A DNA stretch of 7,541 nt from Pyrinomonadaceae bacterium (GTDB taxonomy: Bacteria > Acidobacteriota > Blastocatellia > Pyrinomonadales > Pyrinomonadaceae): the NCBI GenBank assembly GCA_014379075.1, contig JACMMN010000120.1:1-7541 (forward strand). The letters run 5' to 3'. The position numbers and the translations under genes are program-made. The notes under the pieces were generated by a model. The model searched no databases. It saw only the letters and a list, made by a program, of their open reading frames with translations, and was not told the DNA's origin. Position 1 is the first letter of the stretch. Each line of letters starts with the position of its first letter. Below are positions 1-5,284 of this stretch, one piece after another.

Positions 1-255
1 GACCGCCGCCCGCACTCCGCGAACCTTGTTCGCAGCTATTGCCATCCCGGTTCCCGAACCGCAGACAAGCAATCCCTGTTCGTAATCACCGCGCCCGACC
101 GCTTCACCGACCTTTCGTGCATAATCCGGATAATCGACGGATTCCACCGAATTCGTCCCAAGATCGTCGTATTCAATGCCGATCTCATCTAGCGTTTTCT
201 TCAATTTTTCCTTTTCTTCGTAACCGGCGTGGTCGGCGGCAAGTGCGATTTTCAT
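1..255 (-). CDS. rpiB: Ribose-5-phosphate isomerase B, N-terminal 85 residues (runs off the left edge)
   Basis: RpiB interconverts ribose 5-phosphate and ribulose 5-phosphate in the cytoplasmic non-oxidative pentose phosphate pathway. The visible part begins MKIALAADHAGYEEKEKLKK and contains the family landmarks: the early A-D-H substrate-binding segment (residues 7-9), the DYPDYA motif (41-46) and the L-V-C-G-S-G-T-G-M loop with the expected catalytic cysteine at residue 65, followed by AANKVRGVRA. The catalytic histidine and the C-terminal half (family about 145-150 residues in total) lie outside the window. The start is the ATG at 253-255, which gives the usual RpiB N terminus; no Shine-Dalgarno site is visible upstream. 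The gene is divergent from the thioredoxin-like gene, so 256-400 holds both promoters. LacA/RpiB-family sugar isomerases are the alternative, but the match to RpiB is close. Confidence 0.92.
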   Translation of the reverse strand, partial: MKIALAADHAGYEEKEKLKKTLDEIGIEYDDLGTNSVESVDYPDYARKVGEAVGRGDYEQGLLVCGSGTGMAIAANKVRGVRAAV

Positions 256-282
256 GATGTTTTGGTGTTTGTCGAAAATTTG

Positions 283-311
283 ATTCTAACGCTTTCCCGG
301 ATTTGTGCAAA
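283..311 (-). promoter_or_regulatory. Candidate rpiB promoter
   Basis: On the minus strand TTTGCA (306-311) and TAGAAT (283-288) are separated by 17 bp. They match four and five of six bases of the housekeeping -35 and -10 consensus. The -10 ends 27 nt before the rpiB ATG, close to the spacing seen for the promoter-like boxes of the protease (28 nt) and typA (29 nt). This is seen by eye only; no start site is known. Confidence 0.35.
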
Positions 312-351
312 GTTTCGAAATAAAGGCGGCCGGACAACTAAAAAATAGGGC

Positions 352-389
352 AAGAACTCCAACTAATATCGTTCAAATGATAAGTTCTT
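352..389 (+). promoter_or_regulatory. Inverted repeat just before the Shine-Dalgarno site
   Basis: AAGAACT (352-358) and AGTTCTT (383-389) form a perfect 7-bp inverted repeat around 24 nt. The loop contains a smaller imperfect stem, ATCGT with ATGAT (one G-U pair). The right arm ends one base before the AGGAG at 391. It could be an RNA stem that controls ribosome access or an operator for the plus-strand gene, or it may be chance in an AT-rich intergenic region. Confidence 0.3.
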
Positions 390-390
390 T

Positions 391-395
391 AGGAG
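391..395 (+). promoter_or_regulatory. Shine-Dalgarno site for ATG 401
   Basis: AGGAG lies 5 nt before the ATG at 401. It is the only well-placed, strong ribosome binding site visible in this window. It marks ATG 401, not the downstream ATG 488, as the ancestral start of the thioredoxin-like gene. Confidence 0.7.
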
Positions 396-400
396 TACCT

Positions 401-451
401 ATGAAAATCAGCACTTTTTGTATCACGGTCGTTATTTGGGTAAGTTTTTAG
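401..451 (+). other. Signal-peptide start of the thioredoxin-like gene, cut by an in-frame TAG
   Basis: From ATG 401 the frame reads MKISTFCITVVIWVSF, then TAG at 449-451, then ASVFAGIGSTGE, and continues in the same frame into the ORF that starts at ATG 488. Ignoring the stop, this is a normal Sec signal peptide: a lysine near the N terminus, a hydrophobic core, and an A-S-V-F-A cleavage site. The strong AGGAG at 391 supports ATG 401 as the true start. A single base substitution at codon 17 would restore the frame, whereas a one-base indel would not. It may be a nonsense mutation, a sequencing error, a short hydrophobic leader peptide of 16 residues, or (least likely) amber readthrough. Confidence 0.7.
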
Positions 452-487
452 GCTTCGGTTTTTGCCGGGATCGGGTCAACCGGGGAA

Positions 488-1684
488 ATGGCCGGCAACG
501 CGCTTTCGGATGATCCGGCGGTTGCGGCGTCAGCAATTACCGGGCTCCGCGGAATGGGCAGGGTCGGCCTCGACGCGCTTTTTACGAAGTACGCCGCCGA
601 GATCGAACGATTTGAAACTACCGGTGTCGCTGACGCGAACTGGCACCGCATTGCGTCGGCTCTCGACGCTGTCGCCCAGCAAAAGGACGCCTATGCCTCG
701 CGCCTTTATTGGTACACCGATCTTGAGACGGCCAAGCGTGAGGCCGATTCAAAAAATAAGCCGATCCTGAGCTTGCGGCTGCTCGGAAACTTGAACGAAG
801 AGTTTTCCTGTGCGAACAGCCGGCTGTTTCGTGCTGTTCTTTATCCGAATGCCGATGTTTCGAAGTATCTTCGCGAAAATTACGTCCTGCACTGGAGATC
901 GGTTCGTCCGGCCCCGCGAATCACGATCGATTTCGGCGACGGCCGCAAGATCGAGCGCACGCTGACCGGCAACAGCATTCATTATATTTTGGACGAGAAC
1001 GGTGCGGTCATCGACGCTCTGCCTGGTTTATACAGCCCGAAAGTTTTTTTGAAATACGTTACGCAGGGCCGGGAGGTCAACAGCGCGGCGGCCGGCCTTC
1101 CGAGGACCAAACCTGATCTGGCGTTAATGAAGTATCGAAAGGCCGGCTATGATGAAATAAAAGCCAAACGCGACAAGGGTGTCGAGATCTCAGGCGTAAA
1201 ATTGACCGAGCCGGAAGCGGGCACGACTGCGATTCTCGCGGCGCCGAGGGCTATGGCCAAAATGGCGGTGGTCGATGAATATTCGATCCTACGCGTCTTC
1301 GACGACTTCGCAAAATTCGAGCCGGTCATAAATTTTGCCGACTGGAACAAACTTGCGAGGCTTTATTCGCCTTCGCCGAAACTTGATTCGAACAGCGAAG
1401 CTTTCATCCGCCGTCAAAATGCCAAAACCGGACTTTCCGAAGCCGAATTTACGCAGCTTTTTGCAAAGCTGGAAAGCTTTATCGCCCTCGATACAACACG
1501 AAATGATTTTGTTTTTCACACGAAGATCTATGAATGGCTCAATCGCGACCCGACGCAAACTGTAGAAGAGCTGAACACCCGCGTTTATTCGGACATTTTC
1601 CAAACGCCGAACACGGATAAATGGCTGGGCCTTTATTCGTCCGATGTTTATACAGCTCTGGACGGCAACGGCATCATTAAGTAA
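488..1684 (+). CDS. Thioredoxin-fold secreted-type protein (signal peptide interrupted upstream)
   Basis: The uninterrupted part of the frame is 398 codons from ATG 488. It is a hypothetical protein with a thioredoxin-like domain at about residues 75-200. The evidence is the W-Y-T-D-L-E-x-A segment, N-K-P-I-L-S-L-R-L-L-G (90-100), the active-site-like E-F-S-C-A-N-S-R (105-112), an L-R-E-N-Y-V-L-H-W strand, and a G-N-S-I-H-Y-I-L-D-E-N-G segment (161-172) resembling the thioredoxin cis-Pro and later region. The active-site motif is CxxS (C108, S111), not CxxC, so a two-cysteine disulfide mechanism is not available. Residues 200-398 are helical-looking and unrecognised, ending W-L-G-L-Y-S-S-D-V-Y-T-A-L-D. 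ATG 488 has only a weak G-rich stretch before it and would give a cytoplasmic protein. The natural start is ATG 401, separated by the amber codon at 449. Possibly a pseudogene, although the body shows no other damage. Confidence 0.72.
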   Translation: MAGNALSDDPAVAASAITGLRGMGRVGLDALFTKYAAEIERFETTGVADANWHRIASALDAVAQQKDAYASRLYWYTDLETAKREADSKNKPILSLRLLGNLNEEFSCANSRLFRAVLYPNADVSKYLRENYVLHWRSVRPAPRITIDFGDGRKIERTLTGNSIHYILDENGAVIDALPGLYSPKVFLKYVTQGREVNSAAAGLPRTKPDLALMKYRKAGYDEIKAKRDKGVEISGVKLTEPEAGTTAILAAPRAMAKMAVVDEYSILRVFDDFAKFEPVINFADWNKLARLYSPSPKLDSNSEAFIRRQNAKTGLSEAEFTQLFAKLESFIALDTTRNDFVFHTKIYEWLNRDPTQTVEELNTRVYSDIFQTPNTDKWLGLYSSDVYTALDGNGIIK

Positions 1685-1700
1685 TCATTTAAGAGTTTGG

Positions 1701-1776
1701 CCCGCGAAATACGCGAAAGTACGCGAAATAAGAAGGCTCCTTGATCTCTTTCGCGTCTTTTTCGCGTATTCGCGGG
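1701..1776. repeat. 76-bp hairpin made of CGCGAAA units
   Basis: Three CGCGAAA copies (1703-1709, 1712-1718, 1722-1728) are mirrored by TTTCGCG at 1749-1755 and 1760-1766 and TTCGCG at 1769-1774. Pairing runs CCCGCGAA (1701-1708) with TTCGCGGG (1769-1776), then TACGCGAAA with TTTCGCGTA, then CGCGAAA with TTTCGCG, with a bulge and a small internal loop between blocks. It begins 17 nt after the stop at 1684. No T-run follows on the plus strand, so it is not a classical Rho-independent terminator. It resembles the dispersed REP-like intergenic palindromes found in many genomes, and may act in mRNA 3' end protection or transcription stopping. Confidence 0.75.
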
Positions 1777-1843
1777 CATATTCTTCCAGGCTCGATCCGA
1801 ATATAAATCTAAAATCAGGTTTCCCGCTTTGTCGAAAATTTGT

Positions 1844-1868
1844 TTGGCAGTGTCAAAACGCTTATACT
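1844..1868 (+). promoter_or_regulatory. Candidate promoter of the protease-TPR gene
   Basis: TATACT (1863-1868) is a good -10 box, 28 nt before ATG 1897. Upstream are TTGGCA (1844-1849, five of six to the -35 consensus, but at a 13-bp spacing) and TTGTTT (1840-1845, weak, at 17 bp). The TTGGCA-N13-TATACT arrangement recurs upstream of typA. Downstream, GAGAA (1874-1878) and TTCTC (1886-1890) could form a small leader stem. Confidence 0.35.
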
Positions 1869-1896
1869 TACCGGAGAAGACCTGTTTCTCGAATAA

Positions 1897-3333
1897 ATGA
1901 AAATCGTCCGCCGGTGTATCGCTCTGTTGCTTTTATTTTTGCCCGTCCTTGCGGTTAGTACGATCGCGCAGGATTTTCTTCCTGAGTTAGTGCGGCGGAT
2001 CAAGCCGTCGGCGGTTGCGATCGAAACTTTCGATGCAAAAGGCAACACGCTCTCGCGCGGAAGCGGCTTTTTTATTGCCCCCGACCGGGTGATAACGAAT
2101 CGTCACGTGATAGAGCGGTCGAGCCGGGTGGAAATTCACCTGATCGACGGCAAGAAATTCACCGTTCGCGGCGTTCTGGCGGTCGATGGCGAAGGCGATC
2201 TTGCTTTGCTGCAGGTCGATGTCCCGAAGGCGCTTGCGATCCCGCTTCCGGTGGTCCGCACGGTTCCGCAGGAAGGCGAATCGATAGTCGTTGTCGGCAA
2301 CCCCTTCGGCCTCGAAGGCAGCGTGTCGAACGGTATCGTGTCCGCCGTTCGAGAAATTTCCGGCTACGGTAAAATTATTCAGATAACTGCCCCGATCTCA
2401 CCGGGCTCGTCGGGTTCGCCGGTCGTGAATATGTACGGGCAGGTTATCGGCATCGCAACGCTCCAGGCGGCCGAGGGCCAGAGTTTGAATTTCGCCGTAC
2501 CGTCCGAAAGAATTTTGCAGTTAAAGGTGAATGAGGTCCAGACGATCTCTTCTTTGACCGCCGAAACACAGAAGAACAAACGGGCGTCCGCAGAGCGGCT
2601 TTATTCGCAGGGTGTCGCTCAGCTTTCGCGTGACGATTTCACCCGCGCGTTGAGTTTCTTCGAAAGGGCGACGGAGATCGATCCGAATTATACCGAGGCC
2701 TGGTATCAGGCCGGGTTCTGCTTCGGGCTTCTCGGACGTCACGGCGAGGCGCTGAAGGCCTCGAAACAGGCGGCCAAACTTCGTCCCGATTGGGCGCAGA
2801 CATTCGTAAACATCGGTGCATCGAGCTTTGCACTCAGCCAATACAAGGAAGCCGCCGATGCATACCGGCAGGCGATAAGGCTCGATGACGATAAACCGGA
2901 CACGCAGTATGCTCTCGGCCTCACCCTCGAAAAACTGAACCGTACGGACGAGGAAGTTCTTGCATATAAACGGGCGCTTGCGTTAAAACCGGACCACGCG
3001 GGCGCGATGGAAAAACTTGGCGTCGCCTATTTCAAGCAAAAACGGTACGCCGAGGCCCTCGCAGCATTCGACGGGCTGAAAACCTATAAACCCGACGCGA
3101 AAACCTACAATTACATCGGCGAAAGCTACATTGAACTCGGTAAACCCGAAGAAAGCCTCGATGCCTTCAACAACGCAGTCGGCTACAACCCCGATTTCGA
3201 CAAAGCCCGCTACAACCTCGGCCGAGCCTACCTAAAACTCAGCAACCGCGACATGGCGCAGGTCCAGTACGAGATTTTACGAAACTCTAAATCCGACTGG
3301 GCCGACCGGCTGCTGGTGCTCCTGAATCCTTAG
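1897..3333 (+). CDS. Exported trypsin-like (S1C/HtrA-type) serine protease with C-terminal TPR array
   Basis: A 478-residue protein. Residues 1-24 are a signal peptide (R-R, hydrophobic core, cleavage near S-T-I-A). Residues 30-210 are a chymotrypsin-fold domain of the HtrA/DegP group with a complete triad: H70 in T-N-R-H-V-I, D101 in G-E-G-D-L-A-L-L, and S172 in P-G-S-S-G-S-P-V. The oxyanion-region G-N-P-F-G motif is at 134-138. There is no PDZ domain, the usual C-terminal partner in HtrA. Instead, about seven tetratricopeptide repeats fill residues 232-470, with consensus positions such as A-x-x-x-x-G, A-L-x-x-F-x-x-A and the D-P-N-Y turn. It probably cleaves or senses proteins in the periplasm, with the TPRs recruiting a substrate or partner. 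The specific target is unknown. ATG 1897 gives the full signal peptide. No Shine-Dalgarno site lies at normal spacing: the purine run GGAGAAGA at 1873-1880 is 16 nt away. Confidence 0.92.
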   Translation: MKIVRRCIALLLLFLPVLAVSTIAQDFLPELVRRIKPSAVAIETFDAKGNTLSRGSGFFIAPDRVITNRHVIERSSRVEIHLIDGKKFTVRGVLAVDGEGDLALLQVDVPKALAIPLPVVRTVPQEGESIVVVGNPFGLEGSVSNGIVSAVREISGYGKIIQITAPISPGSSGSPVVNMYGQVIGIATLQAAEGQSLNFAVPSERILQLKVNEVQTISSLTAETQKNKRASAERLYSQGVAQLSRDDFTRALSFFERATEIDPNYTEAWYQAGFCFGLLGRHGEALKASKQAAKLRPDWAQTFVNIGASSFALSQYKEAADAYRQAIRLDDDKPDTQYALGLTLEKLNRTDEEVLAYKRALALKPDHAGAMEKLGVAYFKQKRYAEALAAFDGLKTYKPDAKTYNYIGESYIELGKPEESLDAFNNAVGYNPDFDKARYNLGRAYLKLSNRDMAQVQYEILRNSKSDWADRLLVLLNP

Positions 3334-3340
3334 GATCAGG
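3321..3340. terminator. Short hairpin over the protease stop codon, possible bidirectional terminator
   Basis: CCTGA-A-TCC (3321-3329) pairs with GGATCAGG (3333-3340) through one bulged A and a TTA loop, giving eight pairs that include the end of the protease gene. It lies between two convergent genes (stops at 3333 and 3370), where a shared terminator is expected. The following TAATTTAG is not a proper T-run, so the call is weak. Confidence 0.3.
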
Positions 3341-3369
3341 TAATTTAGAACCAGAGAACGTTATTAAAT

Positions 3370-4182
3370 TTATTGGGCGCATACCGGATCGGTCTCATCA
3401 GCCGGGGCTCCGTTCTTGTCTGCACAGAACATAACTCCGTCTGTTGCGATGAAGAACGACCTGATTCCCGTGACTCCATATTTTCGAGGAACGGCGGTGA
3501 TCCTGAACGAAGCCGGAAAATTACCGGGCGATTGATCAATGGTTGTGACTGTGAAACTGTATCCGTGAGCAAGACCGGTTGCCAAACTTACGCTTATAAA
3601 GTTCATCTCACGTAATTGGGATAAGCTGCCAAAATTCCCGTTTCCGACGGTCGCTTGGTACGTGGCTTCCGCTCCGTGAAGTGTTCGCATCGCCTGCATT
3701 GTACAAGCCTCGTTTGTCCCAAGATAACAGCCCGGCTCGTCGATTGCCGGATCGGTTTCGGTTGCAGGCTGGCCGAATTTATCCGCACCGCGGATCACGC
3801 CGTCCGTGGCGATAAAGAAAGATATACGGCCGTGTTTTCGGTAAACCCGAGGGGTTGCGGTCACAGTCATTGCCGCCGGCGACGAACCCGGCACAAACTG
3901 CGCCGTCGTCACAACAAACACATATCCATATTTATTCCCGCTTGCCAACTCCGCATCTATCAGCTGCGCTTTCAGCATGGCCGCCAGCGATCCAAAATTC
4001 CCGTTTCCGGTCGTTGCCTGAAAGGTCGCCTCTGCTCCATGCAGCGTCCTCACCGCACTCAGGGCGGAGCGTTCGTTCAACGTCAACGGCCCAGCGGAAG
4101 CCGACTGAATTACTTTCCCGGACATGATCTGCGGCAGGATCAGAAATAATAATGCGGCGGAGATCGAGAATTTTTTAACCAT
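3370..4182 (-). CDS. Secreted protein with two tandem pilin-like (GspG/type IV pilin C-terminal type) domains
   Basis: A 270-residue protein. Residues 1-30 look like a Sec signal peptide (M-V-K-K, hydrophobic core to about residue 21, S-A-S-A before G31). Two homologous domains follow at 43-146 and 164-267. Each opens with A-[VM]-R-T-L-H-G-A-E-A-T-[FY]-Q-A-T and G-N-G-N-F-G-S-L, then H/Y-G-Y-x-F-x-V-T-T, a P-R-x-Y strand, and S-F-F-I-A-T-D-G-V near the end. This pattern matches the globular part of acidobacterial type IV pilins and pseudopilins (R-T-I-N-T-A-E-x-T-Y, G-Y-x-F, F-F-x-D-x-x-G). The prepilin peptidase site and the conserved Glu at position 5 of a mature pilin are absent, so it is not an assembled pilin. 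C152 and C160 sit in the linker, and C253 and C268 in the second domain; each pair could form a disulfide. Start 4182 was chosen for the signal peptide; the open frame reaches 4398 but that part does not look like coding sequence. No Shine-Dalgarno site is seen. Function unknown. Confidence 0.75.
   Translation of the reverse strand: MVKKFSISAALLFLILPQIMSGKVIQSASAGPLTLNERSALSAVRTLHGAEATFQATTGNGNFGSLAAMLKAQLIDAELASGNKYGYVFVVTTAQFVPGSSPAAMTVTATPRVYRKHGRISFFIATDGVIRGADKFGQPATETDPAIDEPGCYLGTNEACTMQAMRTLHGAEATYQATVGNGNFGSLSQLREMNFISVSLATGLAHGYSFTVTTIDQSPGNFPASFRITAVPRKYGVTGIRSFFIATDGVMFCADKNGAPADETDPVCAQ
3382..3693 (-). repeat. Second pilin-like domain unit
   Basis: Codes for residues 164-267. It aligns to the first unit without large gaps and keeps R-T-L-H-G-A-E-A-T, G-N-G-N-F-G-S-L and S-F-F-I-A-T-D-G-V. 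It differs in its middle third and has gained C253, so the copies have diverged well after duplication. Confidence 0.8.
3745..4056 (-). repeat. First pilin-like domain unit
   Basis: Codes for residues 43-146 of the secreted protein. It is offset from the second unit by exactly 363 bp (121 codons). An 18-base stretch at 3992-4009 is identical to 3629-3646 in the second unit, so the duplication is visible in DNA as well as protein. Confidence 0.8.
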
Positions 4183-4317
4183 ATGCGTTTTGGCGGAGTG
4201 GGTTGAGATCATAAAATGCCAAACAAAGTTTAACAGAGAATGCAGGATCGTTTCAACGATTTTATTCCGTAAGCGGCATCGACCCATTCTCCGGCTACAT
4301 CGCTGCCGATGTCCGAG

Positions 4318-4377
4318 ATTGGTGCCATAATCGCACCGTTTTATATTGCACCAATGCGGCAAACAACTTGCACCAAT
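4318..4377 (-). promoter_or_regulatory. Repeated ATTGGTGCAA boxes upstream of the pilin-domain gene
   Basis: TTGCACCAAT occurs twice on the plus strand (4346-4355, 4368-4377), 22 bp apart, about two helical turns. A degenerate copy TCGCACCGTT is at 4331-4340, and an inverted copy ATTGGTGCCA at 4318-4327. On the minus strand one box abuts TATAAA (4340-4345), a possible -10. Arranged like operator sites for a transcription factor acting on the gene starting at 4182, with a leader of about 150 nt. No regulator is recognised. Confidence 0.35.
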
Positions 4378-4458
4378 TCCGACGGTATATTCAATCAATA
4401 TCTGGCACTGGATGAACCATAACCCCGCAATTACGGGCTAGTCTCGCTGTATCATACG

Positions 4459-4476
4459 TTGTGGTATATTCCACAA
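4459..4476. promoter_or_regulatory. Perfect palindrome TTGTGG-N6-CCACAA
   Basis: TTGTGG (4459-4464) and CCACAA (4471-4476) flank TATATT. The centre is AT-rich, as in dimeric repressor operators, but it lies 53 nt past the larB stop and far from any called start on either strand. As RNA it would be a 6-bp stem with a 6-nt loop and no T-run, a poor terminator for larB. Confidence 0.35.
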
Positions 4477-4528
4477 ATGAAACATTCGGAATGCAAAATG
4501 GAGCGGATTTGTATGGTGTTTTCAGGGT

Positions 4529-5284
4529 TCATTTTTCGAACTTTCGATTGATCAGACTAGCGACAAAACCGGCTCCGAAGCCGTTGTCGATATTAACCAC
4601 AGTTACATTCGACGAGCAGGAATTAAGCATTCCTAAAAGAGCAGCAATGCCGCCGAAGGAAGCTCCGTAGCCGATGCTGGTCGGGACGCCGATGACCGGG
4701 ACTTTTATGAGGCCGCCGACGACGGACGGCAGGGCACCTTCCATTCCGGCTACGACGATAACGACGCGGGAATTTTGCAGCCGCTCGCGTTCGCCTAAAA
4801 TACGGTGAATTCCTGCGACCCCGGCATCCCATATCCGCTGAACCTTGTTGCCCATCGTTTCAGCAGTTAAAGCGGCTTCCTCCGCGACGGGAATGTCGCT
4901 GGTCCCGGCGGTCGCGACAGTTATCTCGCCTTCGCCCAGATCGGTCCTATCACGAAAAACGCGGATCAACCGGGCCGATTCGTGCCATTCGGCATCGGTG
5001 TGGATATTTCTGATCTGGCCGAAAACCTCGGCATTCGTCCGCGTAATAAGCACATTGCTTGAGCGTTCGATCAGTTTTTCGAAAATGCCCGCTATCTGAT
5101 CCGGAGTTTTCCCTTCGCCGAAAATGACTTCGGGGAAACCCTGACGGTCCGCACGTCCGTGGTCAATTCGGGCGTAGCCAATGTCCTGATAAGACAGGTT
5201 TTGCAGCTTTTCCGCGGCGTCGGCTTGCGACAGATCTCCGGCGGAGTGGAGTTTTAGAATTTCTTCGATGTCAGATGTTTTCAT
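4529..5284 (-). CDS. larB: LarB, NaAD carboxylase/hydrolase of nickel-pincer nucleotide biosynthesis
   Basis: LarB carboxylates the pyridinium ring of nicotinic acid adenine dinucleotide and splits its phosphoanhydride, giving the biscarboxylated mononucleotide that LarE and LarC turn into the nickel-pincer cofactor of lactate racemase-family enzymes. At 251 residues it has the family's usual length. The N-terminal helical segment (1-35) leads into D-H-x-R-x-x-R-x-G-F-P-E-V-I-F-G-E-G-K-T (41-60). The AIR-carboxylase-like (PurE-type) domain follows, with A-T-A-G-T-S-D-I-P-V-A-E-E-A (124-137), V-V-A-G-M-E-G-A-L-P-S-V-V-G-G (177-191) and P-T-S-I-G-Y-G-A-S-F-G-G (201-212). The end has M-L-N-S-C-S-S (219-225; C223 matches the catalytic cysteine that binds NaAD) and V-N-I-D-N-G-F-G-A-G-F (230-240). 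Cytoplasmic. It lies 102 bp downstream of typA in the same direction; no larA, larC or larE is in the window. No Shine-Dalgarno site; the start is framed by inverted repeats. Confidence 0.95.
   Translation of the reverse strand: MKTSDIEEILKLHSAGDLSQADAAEKLQNLSYQDIGYARIDHGRADRQGFPEVIFGEGKTPDQIAGIFEKLIERSSNVLITRTNAEVFGQIRNIHTDAEWHESARLIRVFRDRTDLGEGEITVATAGTSDIPVAEEAALTAETMGNKVQRIWDAGVAGIHRILGERERLQNSRVVIVVAGMEGALPSVVGGLIKVPVIGVPTSIGYGASFGGIAALLGMLNSCSSNVTVVNIDNGFGAGFVASLINRKFEK

Larger units (their letters stand above)
4183..4528. other. 346-bp non-coding stretch between larB and the pilin-domain gene
   Basis: I see no convincing gene here. It holds the leader of the pilin-domain gene, with a -10-like TATGAT on the minus strand at 4208-4213 (25 nt before ATG 4182, no good -35). 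It also holds a group of TTGCACCAAT boxes (4318-4377), a perfect small palindrome (4459-4476), and the larB 3' flank. A 32-codon minus-strand frame (4230-4328) is discussed among the findings but not called. Confidence 0.5.

Noticed and set aside
39..257. Plus-strand open frame over the rpiB fragment
   Set aside because: It is antisense to the clearly recognisable RpiB N terminus and has the Arg/Pro-rich composition of a shadow frame.
3655..4149. 164-residue plus-strand open frame antisense to the pilin-domain gene
   Set aside because: Arginine- and cysteine-rich composition, no signal or family match, and it is fully antisense to a gene with a visible internal domain duplication.
4217..4227. 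TTTGTTTGGCA shared upstream of the pilin-domain gene (minus) and the protease (1839-1849, plus)
   Set aside because: An 11-base match between two points of a window this long is expected by chance, and the distances to the starts differ (34 and 47 nt).
4183..4398. N-terminal extension of the pilin-domain gene to 4398
   Set aside because: The extra 72 residues are rich in Cys, Arg and His and unlike any protein start, while M-V-K-K at 4182 begins a clean signal peptide.
4459..4480. Start of a toxin-antitoxin operon at the TTGTGG palindrome followed by ATG 4478
   Set aside because: The plus-strand frame that follows soon runs antisense into larB and shows no antitoxin-like sequence.
4845..5099. 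Plus-strand frames inside larB and typA (for example 4845-5099, 5664-6062, 6084-6491)
   Set aside because: They mirror strongly conserved coding sequence on the other strand and have Ser/Arg-rich shadow composition.
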